Assembly (NCBI GenBank): GCA_025331565.1
Contig: JAFREQ010000021.1
Location: 1,054,001-1,118,000 of the forward strand
Direction: 5' to 3'
Source: Holacanthus passer
Lineage: Eukaryota > Chordata > Actinopteri > Pomacanthidae
Length of the DNA: 64,000 bases
The stretch's first letter is position 1, and every line of letters starts with the position of its first letter. Below the pieces are notes generated by a model. That model saw nothing but the letters and a program-made list of their open reading frames with translations. It made no database searches and was not told the origin of the DNA. A program made the position numbers and the translations under genes. Of this stretch, positions 52,311-63,463 are shown piece after piece.

Positions 52311-53852
52311 AGTCCTTCTTTGTGTCTGTAGGAAACAGCCCTCCCTCCCTCCCTGCTCCTCTTTAACGCCCCGTCAGGTGGGGGCGCCACTGCAGAAGAC
52401 CACACAGGTATGATATGTACAATCACGCTATGCATCGCAGCTCTCAGCTTACACGACAAACCTCTCCCCCTTCCAGTTGCTATTTCAAACATACAGTCGG
52501 AAAAAGAAGCAAACATTGTCAGTACAGTTTAGACAACCGAAATCAGGAAGCAATATGAGCGGAAAAACAATGGGGTGCTGACAATATGTGGAAACATTGT
52601 GAGTGTTCTTCCATCGGAGGCATCGCTGAGGAAGGAGGCCGTGTCGTCTGCACTGGCAGGCTGGGTATCGCCTCTTCCTGCCAGATTCTATCAATCAATA
52701 CGACAATAAAAACTCAATTATTGTTTCCATTTTGTTATTTTTATTCCTCTCTTTCCTGTTTGAGCTATTTACAGATTGGGAATAGAGAGTGAATGGGAGC
52801 GGAGGTGTCTTGGATGGATTTTTGGCTGCGGATGGTTGAGCGCTGTTCTGTTTGGCCCGTTGGAAAAGAGCTTCCGGCGTGGGCGGGCGGGAGGGAGGGA
52901 GAGCGCTCTGCCTCTGGGTAACAGCACGACCACGCACAATTTTCTGATGCCTCCTACACACATGTGTGCGCTTTTTTTGTGTGTGATTCCAGCAAACAGG
53001 AACTGACTAGCTCTAGAGGAAATGGCTTTCTATGACTCAAATAACGCAGGAATGGGCTCATTTAGTAATTAAGAGGAGGCACCGGACTGCCCAGTGCCCC
53101 TGTGGTGTTAGTCCCGACAAACCTGCTTTCTCTCCCATCTCTCTTCCTCCGTCTCTCCTGACTTTCTGTATCTAGTCATGGGAAAGGCGCTACAGTAACT
53201 GACAGGCATGGAGTTTGCCGTAGGGCCGTCCTGACAAGCGAGGCCTTTAGTGGGCTGTCAGAGAGCTGCATGGACCGCCACGCAGGCCGGGGCCTCTCGA
53301 AAACCTGTCGACATCCCACGGTCAGAGCCCCCAGAGCTGCCACCATCTCCTCCACACACGATGGATGGATTACAACCACTCTGGAGCGGAGATATACCTT
53401 TTCAGCTTTAAACAGGATTGTGGTGCAGCTCTGCATCCGCTGGATGTTTGTACAGATGGGCTCGAGGCCTCGGGGACGACTTCTCATTATGGTTAAGTGA
53501 AATCTGAGGACAGACTGAAGGTCAGGGAGGTTTTGAGCTGCTGGGGTGATCAGATTCGTATTATCCAAAAGCGGTGCTACATCTCCTGACCGGTCACAGT
53601 TGTGGCAAGCCCTGGCACTGATTCATGTTGTCATGCAAATAAGCAAAGTTCACAAAGATGCTGACAAGTGGCTGAAAAATAAAGACTGATGACTTAAAAC
53701 CAGCCCAGCAGTTAGCTTATGAATTCGCTCTCTTTGAAATTTCTTTTTCATCTCCTCCCTATTTGAAGGAGATGTGTTGGTTGGTGTGTTGTGTGGCGTG
53801 TGCATGTGTGTGAGTGTGCTTTGGTGTCTGTCCTTGATGCTGCAGAGGAGCA
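52311..53852. other. Immediate 3' flank of sost
   Basis: The half nearest the stop codon is probably sost 3' UTR (minus strand). A CCCT tetramer run lies at 52340-52355. 52780-52930 is GC-rich on the far side of the candidate polyadenylation signal. No other gene was seen. Confidence 0.5.
52740..52745 (-). promoter_or_regulatory. sost: Candidate sost polyadenylation signal AATAAA
   Basis: Reading the minus strand downstream of the sost stop, this is the first canonical AATAAA I found, about 1.1 kb past the stop codon. A 3' UTR of that length would be similar to mammalian SOST. The spacing is the only support; a non-canonical signal closer to the stop is possible. Confidence 0.35.
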
Positions 53853-54265
53853 TCAGTACGAGTTGCCCATCAGCGGCGTGTTGTTCTTGCTCCGGTCCTG
53901 AGACAAACGACTGTGCTGCTTCTTGTTGCGTTGCCTCTTCGGGACCTCCTTGGCCTCCGATTGGTTGTGGTGGGGCCTGAAGCGCTTGCACTTGCAGGAG
54001 GTGACCACGCGGATTTTGTAAGTCCGAGTGTTGCCGTTAGGACACTGCAGCTGGACCCTCCTCGTCCGGGAGTGGGCCGGGATGCAGCGGTAGTCTGAGG
54101 CGTTACTCCTCCACCACTTGCCGCGAGCGATGGAGTTGGGCATGAGGTGCGAGGGCATGCACTGGCCCGAACACACCAGCTCCTTGACGGGTTTGGCGCT
54201 GCGGCAGGATCCGTCGGTGATGTACCGGGTGGAACGCAGCTCCCTGCAGCTCAGCTCCGAGGCAC
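53853..54265 (-). CDS. sost: sost exon 2, coding part (cystine-knot domain and basic tail)
   Basis: The minus-strand acceptor reads TTTCACCCAG, with the exon starting at 54265; its first two bases (GT) complete Ser79. The exon holds the whole knot, from CRELRS at 85-90 through the CKCKR motif at 169-173. The basic C-terminal tail (KRQRNKKQ) probably contributes to heparan sulfate binding, as described for human sclerostin. It ends GNSY and then TGA at 53853-53855; the human protein ends ENAY. The reading frame has no breaks. Confidence 0.96.
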
Positions 54266-56997
54266 CTGGGTGAAAGAGCAGGATATCACAGTTACACTCG
54301 TGGCTTCAGCCCAAAGCAAATGCTTTGAAGTGCCGCACGCTGCAGTGGACATTCTGCAGGTTAACTGCTTCACTGCTGTGTCTAATTCCAGCATGTGCTA
54401 ATTTCTCTGATTCTGATCATGTCGACATAAGCCAGATAACAAGCAGCATTTTGTTTTGATTCTGACATTTTGAGACACAAAAGCACCGCCGAAAAATGCA
54501 CTCTTGTAAATTCAACTTCATGCAGCAATTTGTTTAAGTAAAGAGTTAAGCCACTGAGATCAGATCAGAGTTTCTGAATTTGATTCATGGTCCGATCATT
54601 AGCTGACGACGGCGCTTGACAAAGAAATCCAGCTGGCAGCAATCAGCTGATAGCAAATCCAGACCAGAGGGCCATTAAACAGCTCAATCAAACCTAATGG
54701 AGGTTTTGGGCTGGAAGAAAAGCTGGCATACAGCGTTGGCCCTCAGGAAATGTATGTGGTGATGGAGGAGTAAATAGCTGTCTGGTTATTTTAAGGCAGC
54801 GCTGCAACTGTACAATCCTGCACAAACTGGACATCTGCCAGACTGATTTGAGACAATGCACTCAGGCTGTAATCCCATGTTTCAGCCGCAGCTTTTTAAC
54901 AGCAGCACGCATGAGTTATTGTCCCGTGTTTTTTTTACAAGCCGTGTGTAAAAAAGGGCAAAGGAACTGTCGGTTAAGAAATGATACACTCCGAGAGGGA
55001 TCTGTTTTCCTCTGTGGCTTTCTCTGCAAAAAGGGCTGAACAAAGGATTTATGTGAGGTGACTTCCTTTTTTTTTTCTCCCCATGAGAACTTGATCTAGT
55101 GTTATTCTGTGGCCGCCGCCGAAGGGACCGCAGCAGTATACAATGTCGCACGCACTGGGCAGCGGTTTGCACCAATTACCACCCAAAAAGTCAGGTTGTC
55201 TTGTTCGATGAGTTCGGTTCAGTCTCCCTTACATTTCCTGTTCTCGTCTCCGCTGTCAGCCTGAAAAAATCATTACTAATGATGGTGGCCTGCACAAAAC
55301 AGGATCGCACGCTGGACTACTGTACAGTTTGCGTGAGCTGCTCTTCTCCCCCGGCGGTGAGAGGCGAGTCCTGGGAGAGGACTGGAGGGAGGCCAGGCAG
55401 CGGTCAAAGCCTCGGCTGTGACCCCACAGGGACCCGCAGAAGTTGTCCCAGGACGAAAGCTGAGAGAAGGATGAAGGAAATAATCCAGGAGATTTGTGCC
55501 TCCCCGTGTGAAACTCAACACATGTGCTGTTTATCCATATGAAAACAAGGGGATGCGTTTTTCCACCCCTTTTTTGGAGGCTAATAAAGAATTAATATAA
55601 AGCACGATCTCACTTAATGTGTGGATTTGTTGCTCCTGAGACCAAATCAGTCACACTAACAGATCTGGACTCGCTAATTCCTCCCATCAGCCGTTGCTCT
55701 TCTAATCTAATCAATCATCTTCGTCTCTGATCTCCGTGATTAAAATGAGGACTAAACTGTGAGAATATCCCACCGCCCATCTTGAAGCCATGAGAGGAAG
55801 CGTGACTCTTCTCCATGCGCCGCTCAATCACAACATACAACCTTTACTGGTCACAGGTGGGAATCATTCGGAAAGGCAATGTTGCATTTAAAAAGCAATT
55901 TCCAAAAACCCCCCAAAAGACGTCTCCCTGAAGAACAAACTGTGGGGCTTTTCTATTTGGGAGACATGTTGTTGCAATCAAATAGTTATGGCGTAAGTAG
56001 AGCTTGACTAATAGTATAAAGAGAGAAGGAAATAACCTGGAAGACAATGTAAAAAAAAAAAAGCCCTGGTGTCTCTCTGAACGCTCCACTTCAGATTGTA
56101 TTGAGGAGGAAACCACAAGAATGTGTGTCTGCGTCGCTCTCATCACTCTCGACTTTGGCACAGGATTAAGCAAGAAAACACACTTCCCACACAGCAGAGC
56201 TGCTCTTAATCAGCCGTCAGTGTGAAAACCAAAAGGCAGCTTGTCTTTTTTATAAGAACCAAGAATTTGGACGACTTAGATCAAATCAAGATTCAATTTT
56301 TTTTAAAATGCCAATGGATCAAGACTAATTTAGGCTTCTCCTTCACAACAAAACCAAAGACGTGACATTTAATAATGAGGAAATTTGTTGAATTTATTTT
56401 ACATTTTTGAGGTGTTGAATAAAAGATTCGTGGGTCAGCAGAAACCAAATTCACACAAATAGGCTACTGAAAATTCTATCTGAAAAAGAAAATATATTTC
56501 TTGCAAATTAAAGGTCTTAAACTTCAGTATGAAATTATTCTGTATTTGTTATTTTTTAAAAGACATTTTCATGCAATGAGGTTTCACTGATATCTGACCT
56601 GAACGCATCATTTCATTTCTATTTTATCATTAATTTTTATTGTCATTTTTGTGCATCAGGCCTCCAATAAAATTATGAACCTTTTTCAGGTTGATCTTTG
56701 AACATTGCACAGATTGAATTCATTTCATTCCTCCTGTCATTTGAACTTGAATGGACACTTACTGTAGGAGACTGTGTTTGCTGTCCTCCCGCCGTTTTTC
56801 GCCCTGTTGTTCACACTGTTGCTGTTGTTGGACATCTGGATCGTCGCCTCCTCGGGGCTCCTGCCGTTTTCCCTGTACTCCTCTAAAAGCTCTGTGGCAT
56901 CGTTCTTTAGTACCTTCCATCCCTTGACGGCGGTGCAGCATCCCTGGAGCAGCAGGAGAGCCGAGCTGGAGACGAGGAGGAGGACAGACACCTGCAT
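53853..56997 (-). CDS. sost: Sclerostin, two coding exons, join(53853..54265,56763..56997) on the minus strand
   Basis: Sclerostin is a secreted DAN-family cystine-knot protein that inhibits canonical Wnt signalling by binding the LRP5/6 ectodomain; in mammals osteocytes make it to restrain bone formation. The spliced reading frame is 215 residues plus stop; human SOST is 213. Residues 1 to about 23 form a hydrophobic signal peptide (VSVLLLVSSSALLLL core). A conserved KNDATE block follows at 31-36 and AKNGGR at 66-71. The cystine knot spans Cys85, 99, 110, 114, 139, 153, 169 and 171, the full set of eight. Loop 2 reads PNSIARGKWW (121-130), keeping the Asn-X-Ile LRP-binding motif. GKWW and the HNQSE tail separate it from Sostdc1. 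N-glycosylation sequons occur at N57, N133, N179 and N206; N179 matches a known human site. The tail is basic. The chosen ATG gives the signal peptide and has A at -3. Splice phase and both splice sites agree. Orthology is clear. Confidence 0.97.
54266..56762 (-). other. sost: sost intron 1 (2497 bp)
   Basis: It is bounded by a GTAAGT donor and a CACCCAG acceptor on the minus strand, in phase 1, which is the single-intron structure of SOST genes. Inside are an AT-rich third near exon 1 and a denser segment around 55.1-55.5 kb. A 147-codon plus-strand open frame there has no family resemblance and is the length chance would give. No repeat family was recognised. Confidence 0.9.
56763..56997 (-). 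CDS. sost: sost exon 1, coding part (residues 1-78 plus one base)
   Basis: This part encodes the signal peptide and the flexible N-terminal arm with the KNDATE and NGGR blocks typical of SOST and Sostdc1. It ends TCC TAC A and then GTAAGT, a consensus donor, so one base of the split Ser79 codon stays in exon 1. The frame stays open upstream to another ATG at 57121-57123, but only the ATG at 56995-56997 places a hydrophobic signal peptide at the N terminus. Residues 55-65 are rich in Asn and Ser, unlike the acidic-proline stretch in the human protein. Confidence 0.95.
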
Positions 56998-57093
56998 GCT
57001 GGAGGGTCTGTCTGCAGGAGGAGACGAGGAGACAGACAGACAGAGACAGAGATGGAGGTCAGGTCCAGCCTCAGTGCAAGAGGAGCACACGGT

Positions 57094-57100
57094 GTTTAAG
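57094..57100 (-). promoter_or_regulatory. sost: Possible TATA-like element in the sost 5' flank (CTTAAAC)
   Basis: It lies about 100 bp upstream of the sost ATG on the minus strand, with a second AT-rich spot (CTTAATTG) just beyond it. Neither is a good TATA box, so the transcription start cannot be fixed from sequence alone. Confidence 0.2.
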
Positions 57101-57183
57101 CAAGTTTCAGTCCAGGCTGACAATTAAGAGCTCACACAGAGTGGGAGGAGACGAACCTGAGAGAGAGATTCATTGAGAAACTA

Positions 57184-57210
57184 GGAGGGAGAGAGAGAGA
57201 GAGGAGAGAG

Positions 57211-57298
<88 letters not shown>

Positions 57299-57582
57299 GA
57301 GAGAGAGAGAGGAGAGAGAGAGGAGGGGAGAGGAGAGAGAGAGAGGAGAGAGAGAGGAGTGAGAGAGGAGGGGAGAGAGGAAGAGAAAAGAAGGCAGTGA
57401 AGAGGAGAGAGAGGAGGAAGTGAGGAGAGGAGAGGAGATAAGATGGAGAGAAGGAGATAAAATGGAGAGAGTCGCACAGAAGAGAGGAGAGGAGATTGGA
57501 AAAGAGGAGGGGAGGAGAGAAAACAGAGAAGAGGAGGAAAAACAGAAGGGTAGAGAGAGAAGAAGGGAAAGAGAGGAGACTT
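57184..57582 (+). repeat. Polypurine (GA)n-rich tract in the sost 5' flank
   Basis: About 400 bases almost free of pyrimidines on the plus strand, with a pure (GA) run of about 69 bases at 57215-57283. On the sost coding strand it is polypyrimidine, starting about 190 bp upstream of the ATG. It resembles the GAGA and triplex-forming tracts seen in some promoters. Confidence 0.95.
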
Positions 57583-57689
57583 TGACTTTTAACCTCCTTA
57601 TTAAAACCAAGTACTTCCAAAAAAGTTGGGTAAAAAAATTGTTTTTAGAAATATACACTCATTCTGAATGTGATGTATTTATCTCCTCT

Positions 57690-57936
57690 CTACAGTTGTG
57701 TTCACAAAGTGTTGAACCTCTCTCCATCCTCGCTGGTGAACGACTGAGTCTTCCAATCAATCATGATCCTATCACCTGTTACCAATGAACCTGTTTACCT
57801 GTGGAAGGATCCAAACAGGTGTTTTCAATCAGTCCACAACTTCCACAGTCTTTTGTTGCTCCTGTCCCAACTTGTTAGAAACATGTTGCTGCCATCAAAT
57901 TCAGAAGAAGCAGATATTTACAAAAATCAATGAAGT
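57690..57936 (+). mobile_element. Decayed DNA-transposon 3' fragment
   Basis: CATGATCCTATCACCTGTTA, ACCAATGAACCTGTTTACCT, GTCTTTTGTTGCTCCTGTCC and ATTTACAAAAATCAATGAAG appear in the order of an abundant teleost DNA-element 3' end (hAT- or Tc1-like in my memory). No transposase open frame survives. The fragment is flanked on both sides by purine-rich tract. Confidence 0.65.
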
Positions 57937-58020
57937 TGGAGAGAATGAAGAGAAGGAAAAAATGAGGAAGGACAGAGGGAAAAGGGAGGTGAGAGGAGAG
58001 GAAGCGAGACGAGAGGAGGC
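57937..58020 (+). repeat. Second polypurine tract, beyond the transposon fragment
   Basis: GA-rich sequence resumes directly after the transposon fragment, suggesting one tract split by the insertion. Confidence 0.7.
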
Positions 58021-60766
58021 AGCTGATCTGTGTTGTTGTTGGAATAAAGTGAACAAAATGCATCTTCTCCCCCTTAATGACTTCCGCAGTGTTACATGTC
58101 TGAAAAGCATTTAGGCGTTTTTGAGGTGGTTTGTTTTGGATCGAGTCTCCAGGCGCAGAAATGAAGTTGTTCCTCTCGTCCTCTCGGGCCTGTTTGATAT
58201 GAGGCTGTGCACAAGTTAATCATTCATTTCTCACATTAATTATCCAGCGTCGTCGCCCTCGGTGGAGACGTTCACACCGACGAGATGTTCGGTTTAAAAG
58301 ACTCCAAAGACTCAATCTTTTCCTGCAATTCTGAGGAATCCTCTGACCTTCATCAGCTCCTTCCTCCTCTTCAGCGCCGTGTTCATGATTTGAATTTATC
58401 TGAAGTTTTTACAGGAATATCTTTTGTATCTGGTTTGAATAAAACAACACGGACTGCTTGTACACTCTCCTCTGAGTTCTTGGCATCGCTCGGATCTCGC
58501 TGATGTGATGAGTGCTGACAGATGGAGGCTCTTTCACTCAAACACTGCCCTCTTGAGGGAGAATAAACAAGTCATGTGAAGGGGGGAAAGATGGGATTAG
58601 GGTTCATTAGCATCACACTGGTCTCTTTTAATGTCCAGCTCTTTTGGACATGCAGAGACAGGTCAGAGACAAGTCAGGAGACGAAAAGCTTCAAAGATGT
58701 AAAAATGGGGAAAATCCCTCATATCTGAGTCAATATCACAGCTATGATACATCTTGCACCCATTCATTTGAGGCACAGAGCAGCGTCCATAATCATACAC
58801 GCACTCCTCACTACTTTTACACAAGCCTTAAATCAGGGTTTGAAGAGCTGCGGCCGACTGCTCGTCTATCACCATCAACAACGGTGGACGTAAACGGGCA
58901 CAACAGTAAATTTAACGACGAGGCTGAAATAACGTCGGTCAGTCGACACCATTCTTTTCATGAGGGAGCAACGGAGCCTTTAATCACATGTGACAGACTC
59001 ATTAAGTCAAACGACCCTCTTTGAAGTCTTACCGCAATTTGCATTCACGATATGTAAATGAACATTATCGTCTTTTGTAAGTGTCGCTTAATGTAGACAT
59101 TTCGATTTGCAGTTCGTGATGTCGTCAGGTTCAGTGTAATGTCTGGACTTGTTCCGTGCAGAGAGAATTAAACATATTTCTATTACCTTCTTGTTTTTGT
59201 CTATAATATTAAATCTATTCAGAGCAAACTTGAAACAACACTATCATTCATTTGGAGTCATGTTTTTGAAAGAAGCTAAAATGCTGAGAAGGAATGCAAA
59301 GTTCGGAGATGATTCTTTGAGGGTTCGTCACTGCGATCAACACCTTTTTACACAGTAATTTATGTTGTAAGATGCATATTTCAAAGCGGGATTTATTTCT
59401 TGTAATGTGAGCAATTCTTTCAGTTCGCCTTCAGGTGGTCAGTACAGGTGCAGTTCGAAGTTCGAGCTGAGAGCAGGACGTTCACTAATTCTTCTACGTG
59501 ATGAAGTCAAACTGGAGTCATGACGGATGAGAGGTAACATGTAGTTTCCTTAAGTTTTGGCTGATAATGAAACGTACGGCAACATCGACAAACTCGACCC
59601 AGACTGTTATGACAAAATGGCAAAATTATGTGAAACTTGCTTCCACTTGATGTGCGCCTCGACTTGAACGTCAATAAGTAACGACTCCATATTTGAGTTT
59701 TTTAGTCCACAGGTGTCTGAATGTTGGAGAGGGTTGTTCATGTTCAGAAGTATTGAAGGTGTTGTAACGTTTACGAACTCTGAAGTCGAACATTGCTCCA
59801 TACAGCAGGAGGTCTTGGAGTAACTGGAGCTACTGTATGTCCTCCTATTGTATGTAGGCCTACAGCTCTGAGGTTTTTTTACTGAGCGACGGATGGTCCC
59901 TCTGTCTACACAACGCCAGCTCTGATTACAGCCTTCTCACCGACATGGCGACCACTGTCAGTCACAGTCTCAATTTAGACCTCTCTGGGTTTCTTTTAGG
60001 AGCCTCGGGCCCCAGCACATCACAGCACAATGAGGCCCAAATAACAATCAGATGCTCACCAGATTGCGAGAAAGCCTCCAGCGCCGCAGAGGACGGCCGA
60101 GCGTCGCTTTTATGGAAACCGAGAAAAACAGTGTTTTCAGTCCATAAACAAACCTTCCAGCTCCTCGTGCTTCGTGTTTCACTGTGATTCACTGTGCAAG
60201 TTTGTTCACGACTTGATCACAGAGGTTAGAAACAAATTTCCTTTTTTTTTCTCTCCAACACAATTACAAACCAATGAGAGTAAATAAGGAGATATTGTTA
60301 CAGCGCCGTGTTTGAAACGCTGCGAGGTTTAACTCTGTTTAAGAGAGTGATTTATTCACAACGTGTCCACAGCAATTATGCAAAGTAGGTTCAAGTTCAG
60401 CTTTCGGTCTTCCCACATCAATCCCCACTCAGATATTAAAAGCTTCATGAGTGTGAGTGAACGTGTGGAGGAGCAAAAGGTGACGCGTTGCTGTGACCTG
60501 CCGTCAGATTCATCGTGCTCACACACTTTATTATGGTGTTTTTTTATGTTGTCACTTAGTTGAAAAGAAAATATTTTTCTTTTATGTTTTTCTTGTTTAC
60601 TTGTCATTTAGAGATTTTAATCAAAATTCTGCAAATTTTAGACAATTTAGTCAAAGTTCTTGTGCAGTTTTTGTACAATGTTCAGAAGACATTTAACAAC
60701 TTTTGTTAAATGTACAAATGCTAGTATTTACAATGTTCAAACAATATCCAGTGATAACTATCACAG
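58021..60766. other. Intergenic DNA between sost and tRNA-Pro
   Basis: No exon was recognised. A denser block at 59940-60140 carries SOX-like ACAATGAG and AACAATCA sites. Confidence 0.5.
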
Positions 60767-60773
60767 GGCTCGT

Positions 60774-60784
60774 TGGTCTAGGGG
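60774..60784 (+). promoter_or_regulatory. Internal Pol III A box
   Basis: TGGTCTAGGGG fits the A-box consensus TRGYNNARNNG at every defined position. Confidence 0.9.
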
Positions 60785-60816
60785 TATGATTCTCGCTTAG
60801 GGTGCGAGAGGTCCCG

Positions 60817-60827
60817 GGTTCAAATCC
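60817..60827 (+). promoter_or_regulatory. Internal Pol III B box
   Basis: GGTTCAAATCC fits the B-box consensus GGTTCRANYCC exactly. Confidence 0.92.
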
Positions 60828-60838
60828 CGGACGAGCCC

Positions 60839-63463
60839 TCAGAACTATGCTCATTAATTATATCTGGACAATCAGTGAAACCAACTGATGATAACACAAA
60901 AACTAAATGTTATATAATCTCTATAAATTTATATTTATAATACTTCCTTACTTTACTTTGGAAATGAGATTGTGTTTTGGAATTTTTTTTTAAATTACAG
61001 AATGCATAAATGACCACTTTTCAAATGTAAACAGAATTCCAGAAAATCAGGAAAAGAAAATCCACCGAGCTCAAACTGCAGCCTCTGAGGCTGAAGAATG
61101 AAGTCAACGTGCCGGACATGATGAAAAATTACAGCTCAAACATTAACATCACTTTTCAGCACGATTCCTGAAACAGCATTAACCTGGATGTTGAAGTCGG
61201 TTTTTGAGGATGTGCGATAACGTAAAAACAATTTTCAACATTTCGACTCAGGTTTTTTTTTTTTTGCATAAATTATAAATGTGCATAAAATACACTTATA
61301 GATAAGTTGTTTAAGTTTACCTCATTTACAATTTACAGTACAAGATCATTCATAACTACATCTGACTACATCTCATTGTAAGATCTTGATACGATGCAAA
61401 ACATGATACATGATGCAAAATACAGACATACCAAACTACAGACGTACTTTAAAAGCTTCTTGGTTATGTGTCAGATGTGGATCAGTGATAAATACCCTGA
61501 TGGTTTAAAAAATTCCTGAATGTTATTCCAGTTGAAAAGCTGTCATTCGCTGTGTATCTAAGAACAAATTGGACAAATTCCTGCTCACAAATTAGGCGTC
61601 AAAAGCAGAAGAATGTCGTGACGGGACGAATCTACGTAACAGAGATAAAGTTACAAAGAAGGACTTTCTGGAAAATCTGCAGTCACACGTGTACATGGAG
61701 ATATTTATCAGTGTTGGTGCATTTGAATTGTAGATTTTATCATATCTACATTTCAAGTTGCTGCACATCTGGATATATTTAGCTCCATTTATAAATTAAT
61801 GTGAACTGCTGCCATTTCACACGTCACAGAACAGGCTGTTTACACTTTTGAACCTGCTGCCCTTCACGGAAGCAACTTTTTCCACAAGCAAATATCGAAT
61901 CATGACCACAGCTCTGTATTTGTTTTCTCTCCTGTTCTCGCATTAGTAATTTTACATGCAACTAAAATGTTTTGTTGCTGTTGTCCATCAGAAACAAATG
62001 CGTCCTCGTGCTCACATTTTCTCTGCACTCGCTCGTGCACGTGTAAAGGATCTGAAAATCGGCAGCGGCTACAAAGAGCGCCGTAACGTTGATCAGTTGC
62101 TGTGCATCGACCCTGGACGTATTTGAGAGTGTTTCTGCTCTGTCTCACTGTGTGGATCCCACTGCAGAGAGAAGCGGAGCGGCCTCCCTCCACGCTCTCC
62201 AGCAGCTCACACAATTGATTTATCAGCTGTTCATATACACACAGCTCGTTCCAAACCGTATCTGTGCATCGGCGTTTAATGAAAATAATTTATCACTGCT
62301 CGGTCCGACAATGTTGCGCGAGAATAAAGGAAGGCTCAAGCGTGGCTTTGAGAAATGAGAGAAGCAGAATGATGGAAGACGCTAAAGTTTGTAAAACGGA
62401 TCACGGCTCCGGACGCTGCCAGTTGTTTTGTATTTTCCTTCTCCTGACTTCTGACTCAAAGTACAACTTGTTTGTCTGCTGGCAGCCGCGCCGGGTTTGT
62501 TCAGCAGAGCAGGAGGTCACTGGGAGGTGACTGACTCCTGGAGCCGAGACATGACGAAGCCTTAAAGTTCCTGTAAAATCAAAATAGATGTTCAAGGTTT
62601 TTTTTATCATATATGTCTTAATAAGAAAAATAAAACTTTATTACTGGTACAAAACATAACTTTATAACTTCACTGATTCGTGTGAATCTTATGGAGAAAT
62701 GATTTTCTCCTGATGGTCAAATAACTTTAATAACTTGTTGATAAGTTTCAGTTCGGGGTCTTATAGTCTCAGGACACCAGGAGCCAAACCCAGCAGGAAA
62801 ACCACCTCGGTCCTTGTTGTCAGACCAGCCTGTGTTAGCTGTTTAATGGGAACTCTAGAGTCCAGAGCGAGATCTCTTTAATGTGGTTTCAACACATGAA
62901 AACAAGAGATTTAACCCTGGCTGCTGTAAATCAGACTCCGGCCATTTCCATTGTTTGTCCTAAGGCTTTTCAGAGAATCATCAAAATAGAAAGTCCGCCC
63001 ATTCAAACAGCCTCGCGGCCAAGTCGAAGGAGCTAGTGGGAACGAGTCCGGCTGGACCTCTGAGACCAGACCGAGCCGTTTGCCTGCAGCTCGGCCAGAG
63101 AGAGAGAGAGAGATCACCCAACAAATGATTCACTGCACGTGGCCCATCGATATCTCTCACCTGTGCTAATTTTATGTGAGCATCTGTTGTCCAGTTTGTG
63201 TTGTCAGTGTCTCTTTTTAACCAAGCAGCAAAAACATTATTGCAAATTCAAATCACATATAAAGAGATGCAAAATAAAGCAACTGAATTTTAAAGGACAT
63301 CTGTGAAGTTTTGGAGAGAATTGACGTCTCGTGTTTGTGCATGAGCTTCCAGGCTGCAGCCACAATATTTTTATTTTAGTTGAGCATCAAGATCGAAACC
63401 AGGAAGCAGCAGTTTATTAATGTGTTCATGAATAAGTTATTAATGTGATAATGTGCTTTAAAG
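60839..63463. other. Intergenic DNA downstream of tRNA-Pro
   Basis: AT-rich up to about 61.8 kb, more mixed afterwards. A T14 run lies at 61252-61265, and a short GA run at 63099-63111. No gene was recognised, and no dusp3 exon was seen. Confidence 0.5.

Larger units (their letters stand above)
60767..60838 (+). tRNA. tRNA-Pro, anticodon AGG
   Basis: This is a 72 nt nuclear proline tRNA gene without an intron, decoding CCU/CCC through A34 (inosine after editing). The acceptor stem 60767-60773 pairs perfectly with 60831-60837, and C60838 is the discriminator base. The anticodon stem CTCGC/GCGAG (60792-60796 and 60804-60808) encloses the loop TTAGGGT with AGG at 60799-60801. The T stem CCGGG/CCCGG encloses TTCAAAT. 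The sequence appears to match the conserved vertebrate tRNA-Pro-AGG as I remember it. No CCA is encoded, as expected for a nuclear gene. It stands alone, about 3.8 kb upstream of sost and on the opposite strand. No clean oligo-T terminator follows closely: the first TTTT is more than 100 bp downstream. Confidence 0.97.

Noticed and set aside
55099..55542. 147-codon plus-strand open frame inside the sost intron
   Set aside because: No domain, antisense to the gene, and length within chance.
53853..56997. Assignment as Sostdc1 (USAG-1/ectodin) instead of Sost
   Set aside because: The loop-2 GKWW sequence, the spacing of the last cysteines and the HNQSE and NSY ends fit SOST; Sostdc1 has a longer, different loop 2.
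57132..57658. Minus-strand open frames of 162 codons upstream of sost
   Set aside because: They are translations of the (GA)n tract (Ser-Leu repeats), not genes.
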